In this document: piece by piece, positions 32,401 to 42,201 of the stretch
How the letters are laid out: each line of letters starts with the position of its first letter
Position numbering within the stretch: the stretch's first letter is position 1
Assembly: GCA_937982565.1 (NCBI GenBank)
Contig: CALJLN010000037.1
Span: forward strand, 1 to 64,000
DNA length: 64,000 nucleotides
Direction of reading: 5' to 3'
From: UBA2421 sp002343075
GTDB taxonomy: Bacteria > Planctomycetota > Phycisphaerae > Tepidisphaerales > Tepidisphaeraceae
Notes under the pieces: model-generated
Seen by the model: only the letters and a program-made list of their open reading frames with translations
What the model was told of the DNA's origin: nothing
Databases searched by the model: none
Made by a program: the position numbers and the translations under genes

Positions 32401-35400
32401 ATGCAGAAGGGCGTGTACGAACTACTCGTTTCACGAAGGCTTGAGCAACTCATCGATCGCCTACCCACGCTCGGGCTCGCCGCATCAGTTGCCGAGATTG
32501 ACATAGCCGAACGTGCCGGCGTCCTATCTGATTCATTCGCTCGGACACTAAAATGCGCTCTTCACGAAGCGCACTCCGCAGCTGACCCCAATCGCCAGCT
32601 CCGTGTTTACAATTCCCTGGTTGAGTATCTGCAAACGCTGACTCAAACAAGTGATGGGGACGTCGATACTGCCGACGCGCCGGCCCGGCAACTCCGCCTG
32701 GTTTGGCCCGACGGTCAGCCCAACCCCGGTCGCCCGGATTCGCCCCTGGCGACCGGCACTCTGCTGACAGGAACGCGCCTCGACCCCAGCCTCGTGTCGC
32801 AACTAAGAAAGGAACTTGAGACCGCCGACCAGGTTGACATCCTCTGCTCATTCATCAAGTGGGGCGGAATCCGCGTTCTTGAAGACGACTTACGGCAGTT
32901 CACGGCTCGTCCCGGGTCGATGCTTCGGGTGATCACAACAAGTTTTTTGGGTGCCACCGATCTGAAGGCCGTTGAGTTTCTTCGCGCTCTGCCGAACACC
33001 ACGGTGCGCGTTTCCTACGACACACATCGCACCCGGCTCCACGCCAAGGCGTACATCATGCGCCGGAACTCAGGGTTCGGATCGGCGTACATTGGCTCAG
33101 CGAACCTCTCGCAAGCAGCGTTGACCGACGGCCTCGAATGGACGGTCAAAGTCAGCCAGTACGAACAGTCGTACCTTTGGAAAAAGGCGACGGCGACGTT
33201 CGAGACATATTGGAACGACGCCGAATTCGAGCACTACGAGGCCGGCGACCGTGAGCGTCTCGATGCCGCGCTGCAAAGGGAGCGCGGCGGCTCCGGCGAT
33301 GAACCAATCACATACTTTGACCTCCGACCCTACGCGTTCCAGCAGGAGATCCTCGACAAGATTGAAGCGGAACGCGACCTGCAAGCCCGAGATCGACATT
33401 TGATCGTTGCGGCTACGGGCACAGAAAAAACATGGTCGCGGCATTCGACTACAAACGATGGGCCGCGGCACATCTTGCGGACAACCACCGCCCCAGCCTG
33501 TTGTTCGTTACACACCGCGAAGAGATTCTGCGACAAAGCGTTGCAAGATTCCGCGCAGTCTTGCGCGACCAGAATTTTGGCGATCTCCTGGTCGGCGGCA
33601 TCGAGCCGGCTCAACAGACGCACCTATTCGTCTCGATTCAGAGCTACAACAGCCGCGAGCTTTGGAACCGCCCAGCCGAGCAGTACGAATATATTGTTGT
33701 GGATGAGTTTCATCACGCCGCGGCGGAAAGCTATCGCCGCCTTCTCGATCATGTCAGACCGAAGGTGCTTCTCGGGCTAACGGCCACGCCCGAACGCGCA
33801 GATGGACTCGACGTAAGGTCCTTCTTCGGCGGACACATCACCGCTGAAATCCGGCTTGCCGACGCGATCGGCCGAAAGCTACTTGCGCCCTTTCAGTACT
33901 TCGGGATCAGTGACTCTGAAGACTTGAGCGGATTGAAATGGTCGCGCGGCGGCTACCGAATTGACGAACTTGATCAGCTCTTCACCGGCAATGACGTGCG
34001 CGCCCAGCTCGTGATTGAAAAGACAAGCGAGAAGGTCCTCAGCATTCGCAAGTCTCGTGGCTTGGGCTTTTGCGTTAGCGTCGCACACGCAGAATTCATG
34101 GCGCAGCGATTTCGCGACGCTGGCGTCCCGGCCGAAGCATTGTCGTCGCAGTCATCCGATCAGGATCGTCGCTCGGTCCAGAATCGGCTCGTTCAGCGAG
34201 AGATCAACTTCATCTTCGTGGTCGATCTTTACAACGAAGGCGTGGACATACCCGAGGTTGACACGATTCTGCTGCTTCGCCCGACCGAGAGCCTGACAGT
34301 TTACCTTCAGCAACTCGGCCGCGGCTTGCGTCTCTGCGACGGTAAGGACTGCCTGACAGTTCTCGACTTCATCGGGCAGGCTCACAAGAGCTACCGTTTC
34401 GACGTGCGATTTCGCGCTCTGCTCGACGATCCGACGCGGAATGTCGCCGACGAACTCGAAGGCGGGTTCGCCCACCTTCCGTCTGGTTGCTCCGTGCAGC
34501 TCGAACGGTTAGCGAAGCAATATGTGCTCGACAATATTGGTCGCGCAATACGTCAAAGCCGCAATGTATTGGTGGAGGAGGTGAAGGAGTTGGCGGCGAT
34601 GCTTGGCAGGCCGCCAATCCTGGCGGAGTTTCTCGAACACCATCGGTTGGAACTTAATGACATTTATCGCAGGGACATGTGTTGGGCGCGCCTGTGCACG
34701 GAAGCCGGAGTTCGACCGGGTTGGCAGAATCCAGACGAAAATGAGCTGACCAAAGGTCTGCGCCGCATTCAGCACATCAACAGCGCCGCGCAGATCCGGC
34801 AACTCGCACTGGCGCTAGGCGGCACTGGTCCGACCGCGCAGGCAGCCACCGAAAACGAACGGCGTCTTCTCCTGATGTCCCACTTCTCCCTTTGGGGTAA
34901 GGGCAAGGCGATGGATTCTTTGGACGCCTCTATCGAGCGGATTCGGGCGAACCCCGTTCTTGCGGCAGAGTTGCAGGAGGTCTTGGCGCTACGCCTCCAG
35001 GACATAGAGTTTGAGCCCCGGTCGCTTGACTTGCCGTTCGATTGTCCCCTTGAACTGCACGGTGCATACACGCGCATTGAGATCCTCGCCGGCCTTGGCC
35101 ATTGGACATTTGATCGACAGCCTGAGATGCGAGAAGGTGTCATCTATCTGCCCGCGCTCAAGACCGACGCATTCTTGTTCACGTTGCATAAGACCGAACG
35201 AGATTATTCGCCGACCACAATGTACGAGGACTATGCGATCAGCGACTCGCTCATGCACTGGCAATCTCAAAGCACAACTTCGGTGGAGTCGCGTACCGGT
35301 CAACGATACATCACGCATCGGCAGGACGGTCATACGATCCTGCTGTTTTGCCGCGAGTACCGAAAGTCGAACGCGGGGCTTTCCAGCCCTTTCTTCTTCC

Positions 35401-35519
35401 TTGGGCCAGCGGACTATGTTAGCCACGAAGGCAGCCGCCCAATCAGCATTATGTGGCGCCTTCGCCGTCCGTTGCCAGCGAAGCTGTATCGCCGGATGGC
35501 TCGGTTGGCGGTTGGCTAA
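32401..35519 (+). pseudogene. PLD-nuclease / DEAD helicase, frameshifted in the P-loop
   Basis: Two frames together make one gene. The first (32401 to about 33430) has a PLD-type nuclease domain (VDILCSFIKWGG; LHAKAYIMRR; IGSANLSQAAL) and the Q-motif RPYAFQQEILDKI. The second (from 33432) has VVDEFHHA (motif II), GLTATPER (motif III), DLYNEGVDIPEV and QQLGRGLR (motif VI), then a C-terminal region to 35519. The -1 shift is at six A (33425-33430), exactly at ATGT(G)KT. Without shift the P-loop reads GTEKT. It is either decayed, a sequence error, or uses slippage. The type resembles restriction or DISARM-like helicases. Confidence 0.85.
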
Positions 35520-35663
35520 ACATCGATCCGCCGTGCCGCCTCTGTAATCAGCCTGATTTCCTTCATCATGCCCAGAACCGCATTGTCGGCGTGAGAACAT
35601 GAAAGCAGTCAAGCTGACGTCCTGGATTGGACCTCACCAGCAATTGATGGCTGGTGCGGACAA

Positions 35664-36947
35664 GTGCGGGAAGATATCCTTCTCAGGATGACCCGATCCC
35701 GAAAGCCGCGAGGCTGGGCGACGACTCCGGAATCCATGAGCCTGCTCGGCCGCGGAGCAATGGTCCTGGCGCGACGATCAGAACGGCGGCTTGCTGCCGC
35801 CGGGGTTAAGAAGAGCATTGAACGGCTTCGAAACCTGCTTGAGGAAGAACGCGCCTGCAAACTCCGCCAGGGAGATGTGCTGATCGAGTTGATCGATCGG
35901 CATCAACTTCGGGCCATTGATATTGCGCGGCAGACAAGGCAGCGGCCGAACGATCTTTCGCAGATGTATCGCACCTGCCGGATGTTCCCGCCCCGAGTTC
36001 GGCGGAAGGATGTTCCCTACAACTGCTACTTCCTGGCGATGCGGATGGTGCGGAAGTTCAAGGGGCTGCAGCTCAAGCCGCTGGAAGTGCTCGCTGAAAT
36101 CCGCCGGCTGGGATTTTCGCAGCATCGAGATGTGACTGCGCACTTTTCCGCCTTGTCCCGGCAGCAGGAGAACGAGCGAGCGGCAAGGCTCGCTGATATC
36201 GTCGCGCCGGCTGGGCCGTTCAACCATGCGTATCACGCCAGATTTCAGACGCTGCTGAATATCTTCCCGGAAAAGTCGATCAAGGTTCTGCACATTGATC
36301 CACCTTATGTCTATCCGAAGCGGCATGAAGGGCGATACACCGGGGCGAGCGCGCGCCGGAAGACGTGCGACAACTCCGCCGCCGTTGATGCGATCGCGCT
36401 CGTCACTGATCTGCTGCGGGATTGGCAGCCCAAGCTGCAGCCCGGCGGCGCGGTGCTGCTCTGGCAGCCATCGGGGCCGCTGCCCGGACAGATCGCTGCG
36501 GCGATCGATCGATACCGATGGGCGCTTGAGCGGGTGGTGATCTGGGACAAGGGGCGCGCCCAGGCCGGTGATTTCGGGAGCGCGTATTCGACGCAAACTG
36601 AATGGATCTGGGTGCTCAAGCGTCCCGGGGACCGGCTGCTCAATCACGATGCCAGCCCACGCGGCGACATCCTTCGGTTCGCGCCGGTTAGCACACCAAC
36701 GCTGGCCGGGGAGCAGGAACACGCTTTCGAAAAACCAGTTGAGCTCTGCAAGTTCCTGGTCGGCAAGCACAGCCACGAGCGGGAACTGGTCTTTGACGCC
36801 TGTGCCTGCACCGGCTCGATGAGCGTTGCCGCGATCGAGATGAACCGGCAGTGGGTGTACGCCGAGTCCAACCGCATCAACTATGAGCATGGTGCGGCGC
36901 GCATCGCCCGTCATCTATATGTAGATAAGGGCCGCGCCGCCGGCTGA
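35664..36947 (+). CDS. DNA adenine methyltransferase (beta class)
   Basis: The 427-residue protein has IDPPYVYPKR (DPPY, 212-215) before EKPVELCKFLVGKHS and VFDACACTGSMSVAAI, the order of beta-class N6-adenine methyltransferases; the SAM motif reads DACACTGS instead of DPFxGSG. The N-terminal 130 residues include a helical DNA-binding-like region. It could be the modification partner of the neighbouring helicase/nuclease. GTG 35664, ATG 35688 or ATG 35736 could start it; I kept the longest. It ends 301 bases before the excisionase-like gene. Confidence 0.8.
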   Translation: MREDILLRMTRSRKPRGWATTPESMSLLGRGAMVLARRSERRLAAAGVKKSIERLRNLLEEERACKLRQGDVLIELIDRHQLRAIDIARQTRQRPNDLSQMYRTCRMFPPRVRRKDVPYNCYFLAMRMVRKFKGLQLKPLEVLAEIRRLGFSQHRDVTAHFSALSRQQENERAARLADIVAPAGPFNHAYHARFQTLLNIFPEKSIKVLHIDPPYVYPKRHEGRYTGASARRKTCDNSAAVDAIALVTDLLRDWQPKLQPGGAVLLWQPSGPLPGQIAAAIDRYRWALERVVIWDKGRAQAGDFGSAYSTQTEWIWVLKRPGDRLLNHDASPRGDILRFAPVSTPTLAGEQEHAFEKPVELCKFLVGKHSHERELVFDACACTGSMSVAAIEMNRQWVYAESNRINYEHGAARIARHLYVDKGRAAG

Positions 36948-37248
36948 TACGGCTGGCGCATTTCTCTTTTCAGGCACGGTCAGATACCGGCGCATCCGCC
37001 CGCCACGGCTCCCTCGCCAGAACGCAGCGAACACTTTTCAGGCACGGTCAACCGCACCATCGGCGCGGCTGAGGCGTAAATCCCGCTGAAAATCTGGGTT
37101 CGATTCCTTCCAACGCCCAGAAAATACAAATGAATCTGGTGCGCCAAAGTGTGCTAGCAAACTTTCTTTCGTTCTTCGAATTTTCTTGATTGCGCAAAAT
37201 GAAGGTGCTGAGCAAAACGCTATGTTGGCTCGTCATAGAGGTGATTTG
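36948..37248. repeat. intergenic with 16-bp direct repeat
   Basis: TTTTCAGGCACGGTCA occurs at 36967-36982 and 37035-37050. A GGTTCGATTCC block at 37097-37107 imitates a tRNA T loop, but its stem does not pair. The region may hold sites for the nearby excisionase-like protein. No gene is seen. Confidence 0.5.
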
Positions 37249-37533
37249 ATGAACGGCGAGCAAGCGGTGCTATCAAGTGACAATAGTAAATGCAATCAAC
37301 TACCAGATACGTGGCCCGCACGACCCGGTCAGTTCCCCGAGCTGATGCGTCCGATCGAAGCTGCCCAGTATCTCCGGCTGGATGAGCTGGAAAACCACAG
37401 CCCTCGTTCGGCAATGCGAACGCTGCGGTACTGGCGCGACCGGGGTGACCTGAAGGCGACGAAGTACGCAAAGCACGTCTGGTACCGCAAGTCGGAACTG
37501 GACCGGTTTCTGGCCGTTAAGACCGAAACCTGA
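37249..37533 (+). CDS. excisionase-like HTH protein
   Basis: The 94-residue protein has an HTH of the excisionase/MerR type near its C-terminus: MRPIEAAQYLRLDE, RTLRYWRDRGDLKA and VWYRKSELDRFL. These proteins bend DNA at att sites and steer the integrase to excision. It lies two genes before the integrase, the common order. GAGGTG at 37238-37243 supports ATG 37249 over the longer frame from 37186. Confidence 0.75.
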   Translation: MNGEQAVLSSDNSKCNQLPDTWPARPGQFPELMRPIEAAQYLRLDELENHSPRSAMRTLRYWRDRGDLKATKYAKHVWYRKSELDRFLAVKTET

Positions 37534-37621
37534 TCGCTTCTTTAACAGCAGAGTATCAGTCCCGTCGGGGTGTTCCCTGCGGGCGATGGTTCCGTATTGA
37601 CTTCATCGAAAGGAGAAAGTC

Positions 37622-37867
37622 ATGAAAATCAGAATTGAGCGCGGTGTTCCGTCTGAACTCACCAAGTACGAGTCGTTCGCGATGATGGAGGACGGAGAGG
37701 ACGACGAGCGTCGCTGCCAGGCTTGTGACAGGTACAACCCACTGGTCGCACAACTCCGCATTGAGTGGCCGACGCACCCGGAAGACACGCACACCCAGAT
37801 TTTCCGGGTATGCGTGGATTGCATCGTGCGGCTGGCAGTCGAAGCACGCCGCTGCGTGCCCGAATGA
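37622..37867 (+). CDS. hypothetical small zinc-ribbon-like protein
   Basis: The 81-residue protein has RRCQACDRY and FRVCVDCIVRL, two CxxC pairs about 35 residues apart, so it may bind zinc. A near-perfect ribosome site, AAAGGAGAAAG, precedes the ATG. It lies between the excisionase-like and integrase genes and may be a regulator of the element. Confidence 0.65.
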   Translation: MKIRIERGVPSELTKYESFAMMEDGEDDERRCQACDRYNPLVAQLRIEWPTHPEDTHTQIFRVCVDCIVRLAVEARRCVPE

Positions 37868-37984
37868 TTGATCCGGCATAGCTCCTCCTTCCGGCTCGCC
37901 GACGACGTACAATCCGATCGAATCGGTCAGTCGTCACAGGGTGAGCTTCGGCCCCGGCACGGGGCAGGAAAGAAGAAGATCACC

Positions 37985-39285
37985 ATGGCGACGACGAAAG
38001 TAGGCATTTATCGCAGCTACCGCGGACCGGTTACGCTCGACGACACCGGCCAGCCGCTGCCTGAATCGGAATGGCCGCGCAAGCGGCTCTCCAGTTGGGT
38101 GGTGCGCTGGTTCGGTGAAGACGGGAACCGGTATTCCAAGAGCTTCGAAAACAGAAAGGAGGCCGAGAAGTTCGCAGAGACCAAGCAGAGTGAGGTTCGG
38201 CAGGGCAACGGCGATCCGCCGCGCCGCTGTTCGCTGCGGGAGTTTTTCACCGAGCACCGTCAGCTCTCGAAGGGTTCCGTGTCACGAGGCACACTGCTCA
38301 TGCACGCCGGGGTGATGAAGCAGCTCGCCGCCCAGATCGGCTGTGAGCGAGACCTGCGGTCAATCGCCCCGCGCACCATCGAAAGCTTCCGGGCGCGGCG
38401 AACGGAAGCCGGGCTGTCGGCGTGGACCGTCAACAAGGAAGTGAAGCAGCTCAAGACGCTGTTCAACCTGGCGATCCGACGGGGCCACCTCCGCGCCGGG
38501 AAGAACCCGTGTGTAGGTGTGACCCTGTTGCGGACCGCAGAGAAGCGCCCGGCGTACATGTCGCCGGAGCAGTTCGAGCAGGTCTACGCCAACGCCGGCA
38601 GCCTGCTGGCGCGGGCGGAACTGGTGCTGATTTACACCACGGGGCTTCGCCGGCAGGAAGCCCCGAACCTCACCTGGGACGACATCGATTTTGATCGAGC
38701 GGTCGTTCACGTGGCCCGGCACGATCGCGCCGGCTACGTACAGGCATGGACGCCAAAGGACCACGAACGCCGCGAGCTTCCGTTACCGAAGCAAGCGACG
38801 GAACTGATCCGGCAGGTGAAGGCGGTGGCGCCGCCCGGTTGTCCCTACGTGTTCATGGACGCCGGTCGGTGGGCTTACTACCGGGATCAGGTGGATCGAA
38901 ATCTGTGGAAGGATCATCGTCACGTGATCAACAATTCGCTGCGCAAGTTCAAGACGGTCTGCAAGCGCGCCGGGGTCGGGAAGTTCACGCTCCACGACCT
39001 GCGTCGCTCGTGCATCACCAACTGGGCGCGCCAGGGATTGCCGATCCACGTGACGCAGAAACTCGCCGGCCACGCCGACATCAATACCACGCAGACGTTT
39101 TGTCTGTCGGTGCAGGATGACGACCTGAACGTGGCGCGGCGCGCTCAACAGAGGATCGTCAAAGGGTTGAGTGACGTGGTTACGACTGACCAAAAACTGA
39201 CCAACTCGACCCCAAACCGGTGTTTTCCGAGGAGGAAGGAGTTTGAGGACGGAACGCAACTCCCGTCAGAGAAAGCAGTTGCTTG

Positions 39286-39286
<1 letters not shown>
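37985..39286 (+). CDS. int: tyrosine integrase lacking the catalytic tyrosine
   Basis: The 433-residue protein is a phage-type integrase: arm/core-binding part (1-185), then catalytic domain with Arg222 (TTGLRRQEAPNLTW), Lys258 (WTPKDHERR), His337/Arg340 (LHDLRRS) and His363 (AGHADINTTQ). The nucleophile should be 9 or 10 residues after His363, but the residues are Phe372 and Cys373 (TFCLSV; TTT TGT at 39098-39103), and no Tyr follows. TGT differs from TAT by one base. The island is probably not excised by this protein. It ends 2 bases before the tRNA. Confidence 0.9.
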
Positions 39287-39361
<75 letters not shown>

Positions 39362-39533
39362 CTCGAAAATACGGTTTTAGCGATCGAAGCCGGGAAAGTC
39401 TATCTTGGGGAGCGTTCTCTTAGATGGGGGGTTTGACAGAACTGCGGTGTCGGCAGTAAATTACCCGATTCGCGCAGGTGAGCGGCGGGTTGTCGTTGGC
39501 CTGTTTGCTTCCGTGGTTCTACCGCAAACATTT

Positions 39534-40439
39534 ATGAATCAAGAACTTGCAGGCACATCGATTAATGAAAAGGCCGCCGAGGAGTTTTATCGTCGGGGGA
39601 TTGACGCCGAGAAAGAGAGCAACAACGAGAAGGCGCTTGATTTCTTTGAGCGCGCGTTGAATGAGAACCCTGACCACGAGAAGGCGGCGTTTCGGCTGGC
39701 GGTGTTGTACGACCGCCGGGCGGAAGATGCGAAGGCGATTGAGCTTTATGAGCGAATCTGCACCAGCGCGCCGGTTCACATCAATGCCCTGATGAACCTC
39801 GCGGTGCTTTACGAGGACAACAGTCACTACGACGAGGCAAAGCGCTGCCTGGATGCGGTCTTGCTTACCGATCCAAACCATGAGCGAGCGCGGCTTTACC
39901 TCAAAGATGTCGAATCGGCTCGTTCGATGTACTACGACGAGGACGGCGATTTCCACGGCGACCGTCGTGATGCGATGCTCAACGTGCCCATCAGCGATTT
40001 TGAGCTATCAGTCCGCAGCCGCAATTGCTTGAAGAAGATGAACATTCGCTCGCTTGGCGATCTGCTCCGGACGAGCGAGCCGGAATTGCTGAGCTATAAG
40101 AATTTTGGCGAAACGAGCCTCAACGAAATCAAGAGTCTGCTGGCCGCCAAGGGCCTTCGACTGGGCCAGGCTGCTGAAGAGGCCAAGGCTCCGGTGCGGC
40201 GTGCGCCGGTGATTTCCGGCGACATCGCTCCGGAGATTGTGAACAAGTCGATCGCCGATATGGAGCTGAGTGTGCGAGCCCGCAAGGCATTGCAGCGGTT
40301 GAACATTGTTACCGTTGGCGAGCTTGCTGCCCGCACGGAAGATGAATTGCTCGGTTGTAAGAATTTCGGGCAGACTAGCTTGCACGAGATCAAGCAGATT
40401 CTCGCGACATACAACCTCACGCTGCGCAAGCTCGACTAA
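39534..40439 (+). CDS. TPR protein with two RNA polymerase alpha-CTD-like domains
   Basis: The 301-residue protein has about three TPR units (residues 14-115; AAEEFYRRGIDAEKE, AKAIELYERICTSAP, YDEAKRCLDAVLLTDP), then two copies of a helix-hairpin-helix domain like the C-terminal domain of RpoA: DFELSVRSRNCLKKMNIRSL...LLSYKNFGETSLNEI and DMELSVRARKALQRLNIVTV...LLGCKNFGQTSLHEI. It is not RpoA, since the assembly domain is missing. The family is, as I recall, known from planctomycetes; it may bind DNA or RNA polymerase. The ATG at 39534 lacks a clear ribosome site, so the start is uncertain. Confidence 0.82.
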   Translation: MNQELAGTSINEKAAEEFYRRGIDAEKESNNEKALDFFERALNENPDHEKAAFRLAVLYDRRAEDAKAIELYERICTSAPVHINALMNLAVLYEDNSHYDEAKRCLDAVLLTDPNHERARLYLKDVESARSMYYDEDGDFHGDRRDAMLNVPISDFELSVRSRNCLKKMNIRSLGDLLRTSEPELLSYKNFGETSLNEIKSLLAAKGLRLGQAAEEAKAPVRRAPVISGDIAPEIVNKSIADMELSVRARKALQRLNIVTVGELAARTEDELLGCKNFGQTSLHEIKQILATYNLTLRKLD

Positions 40440-40467
40440 GCTGGCAATGAAGTCTAAATCGTGGAGC

Positions 40468-40493
40468 GGCCGGAGCAGAGAACTGCTCCGGCC
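40468..40493. terminator. intrinsic terminator
   Basis: GGCCGGAGCAG-AGAA-CTGCTCCGGCC is a perfect 11-bp stem with a tetraloop, followed by TTTCTCTT. It separates the convergent TPR/alpha-CTD and pxpA genes. Confidence 0.85.
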
Positions 40494-40509
40494 TTTCTCT
40501 TGGTTGCAC

Positions 40510-41265
40510 TCAAAAACGCGGGCGGGCGACTGCGAGGAGGGCGAACTTAGACTCGTTCAGTCGCTGGCGAATGGTCTTCGCCATTTCAACCGCCGATGGG
40601 CTGTCGCCATGCAGGCAGATCGTCTCCGCGGGAAGGTGTAGCTGTGTACCGTCGATGGCTTCGATGGTGCCGGTTTCGATGAGTTGGATGATCCTTTGCG
40701 CAGCGTGCGATGGATCTGTAATCACTGCGTTGGGTGCCGTCCGCGGCATCAGCGTGCCATCGTGCAGATAGTTCCGATCGGCGAACACTTCCGCTGCGGT
40801 GTGAAGCCCCAATTCGGCGGCGACCCGGATCGCTTCGCTGCCTGCGAGGCCAAAAACGACCAGAGATGGATCGACCGCGCACACCGCCTCTGCAATTGCG
40901 CAGGCGGTAGGGCGGTGAGCCGCGGCGCGGTTGTAAAGCGCGCCGTGCGGCTTGACGTGCGAAACGAATGTTCCGAGTAAGTTGCAGATGCGTTTAAGTC
41001 GTTCAATTTGTTCGATCACGATTTGCCGCACCTCGGCGGGAGCCAGATCGATCTCAACTCGGCCGAAGTTCTGGCGATCGCAATAGCTCGGGTGTGCGCC
41101 GATGGATACGCCATACCTGATCGCGAGGCTCACCGCGTTGTGCATCGTCGCGTCGTCACCCGCATGACCACCGCACGCGATGTTGGCGCTGCTGATCAGG
41201 GGCATGATCTGCTCATCCACCCCCTCGATTTCGCCCATGTCGCAGTTGAGGTCGATCTCTTTCAT
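40510..41265 (-). CDS. pxpA: 5-oxoprolinase subunit A (LamB/YcsF family)
   Basis: The 251-residue protein starts IDLNCDMGE and has SANIACGGHAGD and IGAHPSYCDRQNFGR, the family signatures. With PxpB and PxpC it makes the ATP-dependent enzyme that opens 5-oxoproline (pyroglutamate) to glutamate in the cytoplasm. The gene starts nine bases after pxpC. Its length is the usual 250 or so. Confidence 0.95.
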   Translation of the reverse strand: MKEIDLNCDMGEIEGVDEQIMPLISSANIACGGHAGDDATMHNAVSLAIRYGVSIGAHPSYCDRQNFGRVEIDLAPAEVRQIVIEQIERLKRICNLLGTFVSHVKPHGALYNRAAAHRPTACAIAEAVCAVDPSLVVFGLAGSEAIRVAAELGLHTAAEVFADRNYLHDGTLMPRTAPNAVITDPSHAAQRIIQLIETGTIEAIDGTQLHLPAETICLHGDSPSAVEMAKTIRQRLNESKFALLAVARPRF

Positions 41266-41274
41266 CGTCGTCTC

Positions 41275-42201
41275 TCAGATGCGTCGTCTTTGCGCGGCAG
41301 ACATGCCCAGAGCAATCGTGCGAAGCAGTGAACGCTGGTTCTTCGCTGCCACCGCTGCCTCGTCGAGGGTTATGAGGCTGAATCGGATGGTGTCGCGGGG
41401 CCGGAGTTGTGCCAGATGGTGCAGGTCGGCGGCGATGACATGGCCGATGACCGCGTAGCCACCCACGGTTTGAGCGTCGGCGAGAAGGACAATCGGCTCG
41501 CCCCCGGGCGGGCGTTGGATCGTCCCGGGCGCAACCGCCCGTGATAGTTGTATTGCTTCGGGCTGTGGGAGATCGCGCCCACCGGTAAGGCGCAGGCCCA
41601 TACGATCGGATTGGTGTGAGATTGTGTAGGTCGCCTCACAGAACTGAGTTGCCAGTTCGACGTGTTCATGAGCACTGGTGATTCGAATGGATGGCAGGCC
41701 CGCGCCGAAGCATCGTGCGTCAATTCTGCAATTGCGTGGCGGGTTGGGCGGCGGGGTACCAATCGGCAGCACATCCCCGCGGCGGAGGGGTCGGCCTTGG
41801 AACCCGCCGAAGCCGCTGCGCAGCGCGGTCGAGCGAGAGCCAAGCACGGTTGGAACATCAATGCCGCCTGCCACCGCGAGGTAGCTTCTGCATCCGCGAG
41901 AGAGTTTTTCCAGCGAGACTGGTTTCCCCGCTCGAACGAGTATTGGTCGCAGCGGTTCAATTCCCTGGACAGTCGCTCCGGCAACCGCAATGAGCGCATC
42001 CTGACTAAATCTCACTCGGGGGCCTACAAGGGTGCACTCCAGGCCCGCAACCGCAGCCGGATTGCCAACTGCGAGGTTGGCCAGTTGCATCGAAACCGCA
42101 TCAACAGCTCCTCCGGTCGGCACACCGTCGCAGCGATGACCATAGCGCCCCGTGTCCTGCACGGAGGTGAGCATTCCGGGTTGGATAATCGTCATTTCCA
42201 C
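41275..42201 (-). CDS. pxpC: 5-oxoprolinase subunit C (KipA/biotin-dependent carboxylase-like)
   Basis: The 308-residue protein starts TIIQPGMLTSVQDTGR and has GVPTGGAVDAVSMQLANLAVGNP and DRMGLRLTG, signature segments of PxpC. It forms the catalytic complex with PxpA and PxpB for 5-oxoproline cleavage. It overlaps the end of pxpB by 10 bases, so translation is coupled. Confidence 0.93.
   Translation of the reverse strand: MEMTIIQPGMLTSVQDTGRYGHRCDGVPTGGAVDAVSMQLANLAVGNPAAVAGLECTLVGPRVRFSQDALIAVAGATVQGIEPLRPILVRAGKPVSLEKLSRGCRSYLAVAGGIDVPTVLGSRSTALRSGFGGFQGRPLRRGDVLPIGTPPPNPPRNCRIDARCFGAGLPSIRITSAHEHVELATQFCEATYTISHQSDRMGLRLTGGRDLPQPEAIQLSRAVAPGTIQRPPGGEPIVLLADAQTVGGYAVIGHVIAADLHHLAQLRPRDTIRFSLITLDEAAVAAKNQRSLLRTIALGMSAAQRRRI

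Noticed and set aside
33421..33434. Classical programmed -1 frameshift heptamer
   Set aside because: The codons are GAA AAA ACA, which do not fit X XXY YYZ; only single-tRNA slippage on the A run is possible, so decay or a sequence error is as likely.
37081..37120. tRNA-like segment with GGTTCGATTCC
   Set aside because: The T stem does not pair beyond three positions and no D or anticodon arm lies upstream, so it is not a tRNA gene.
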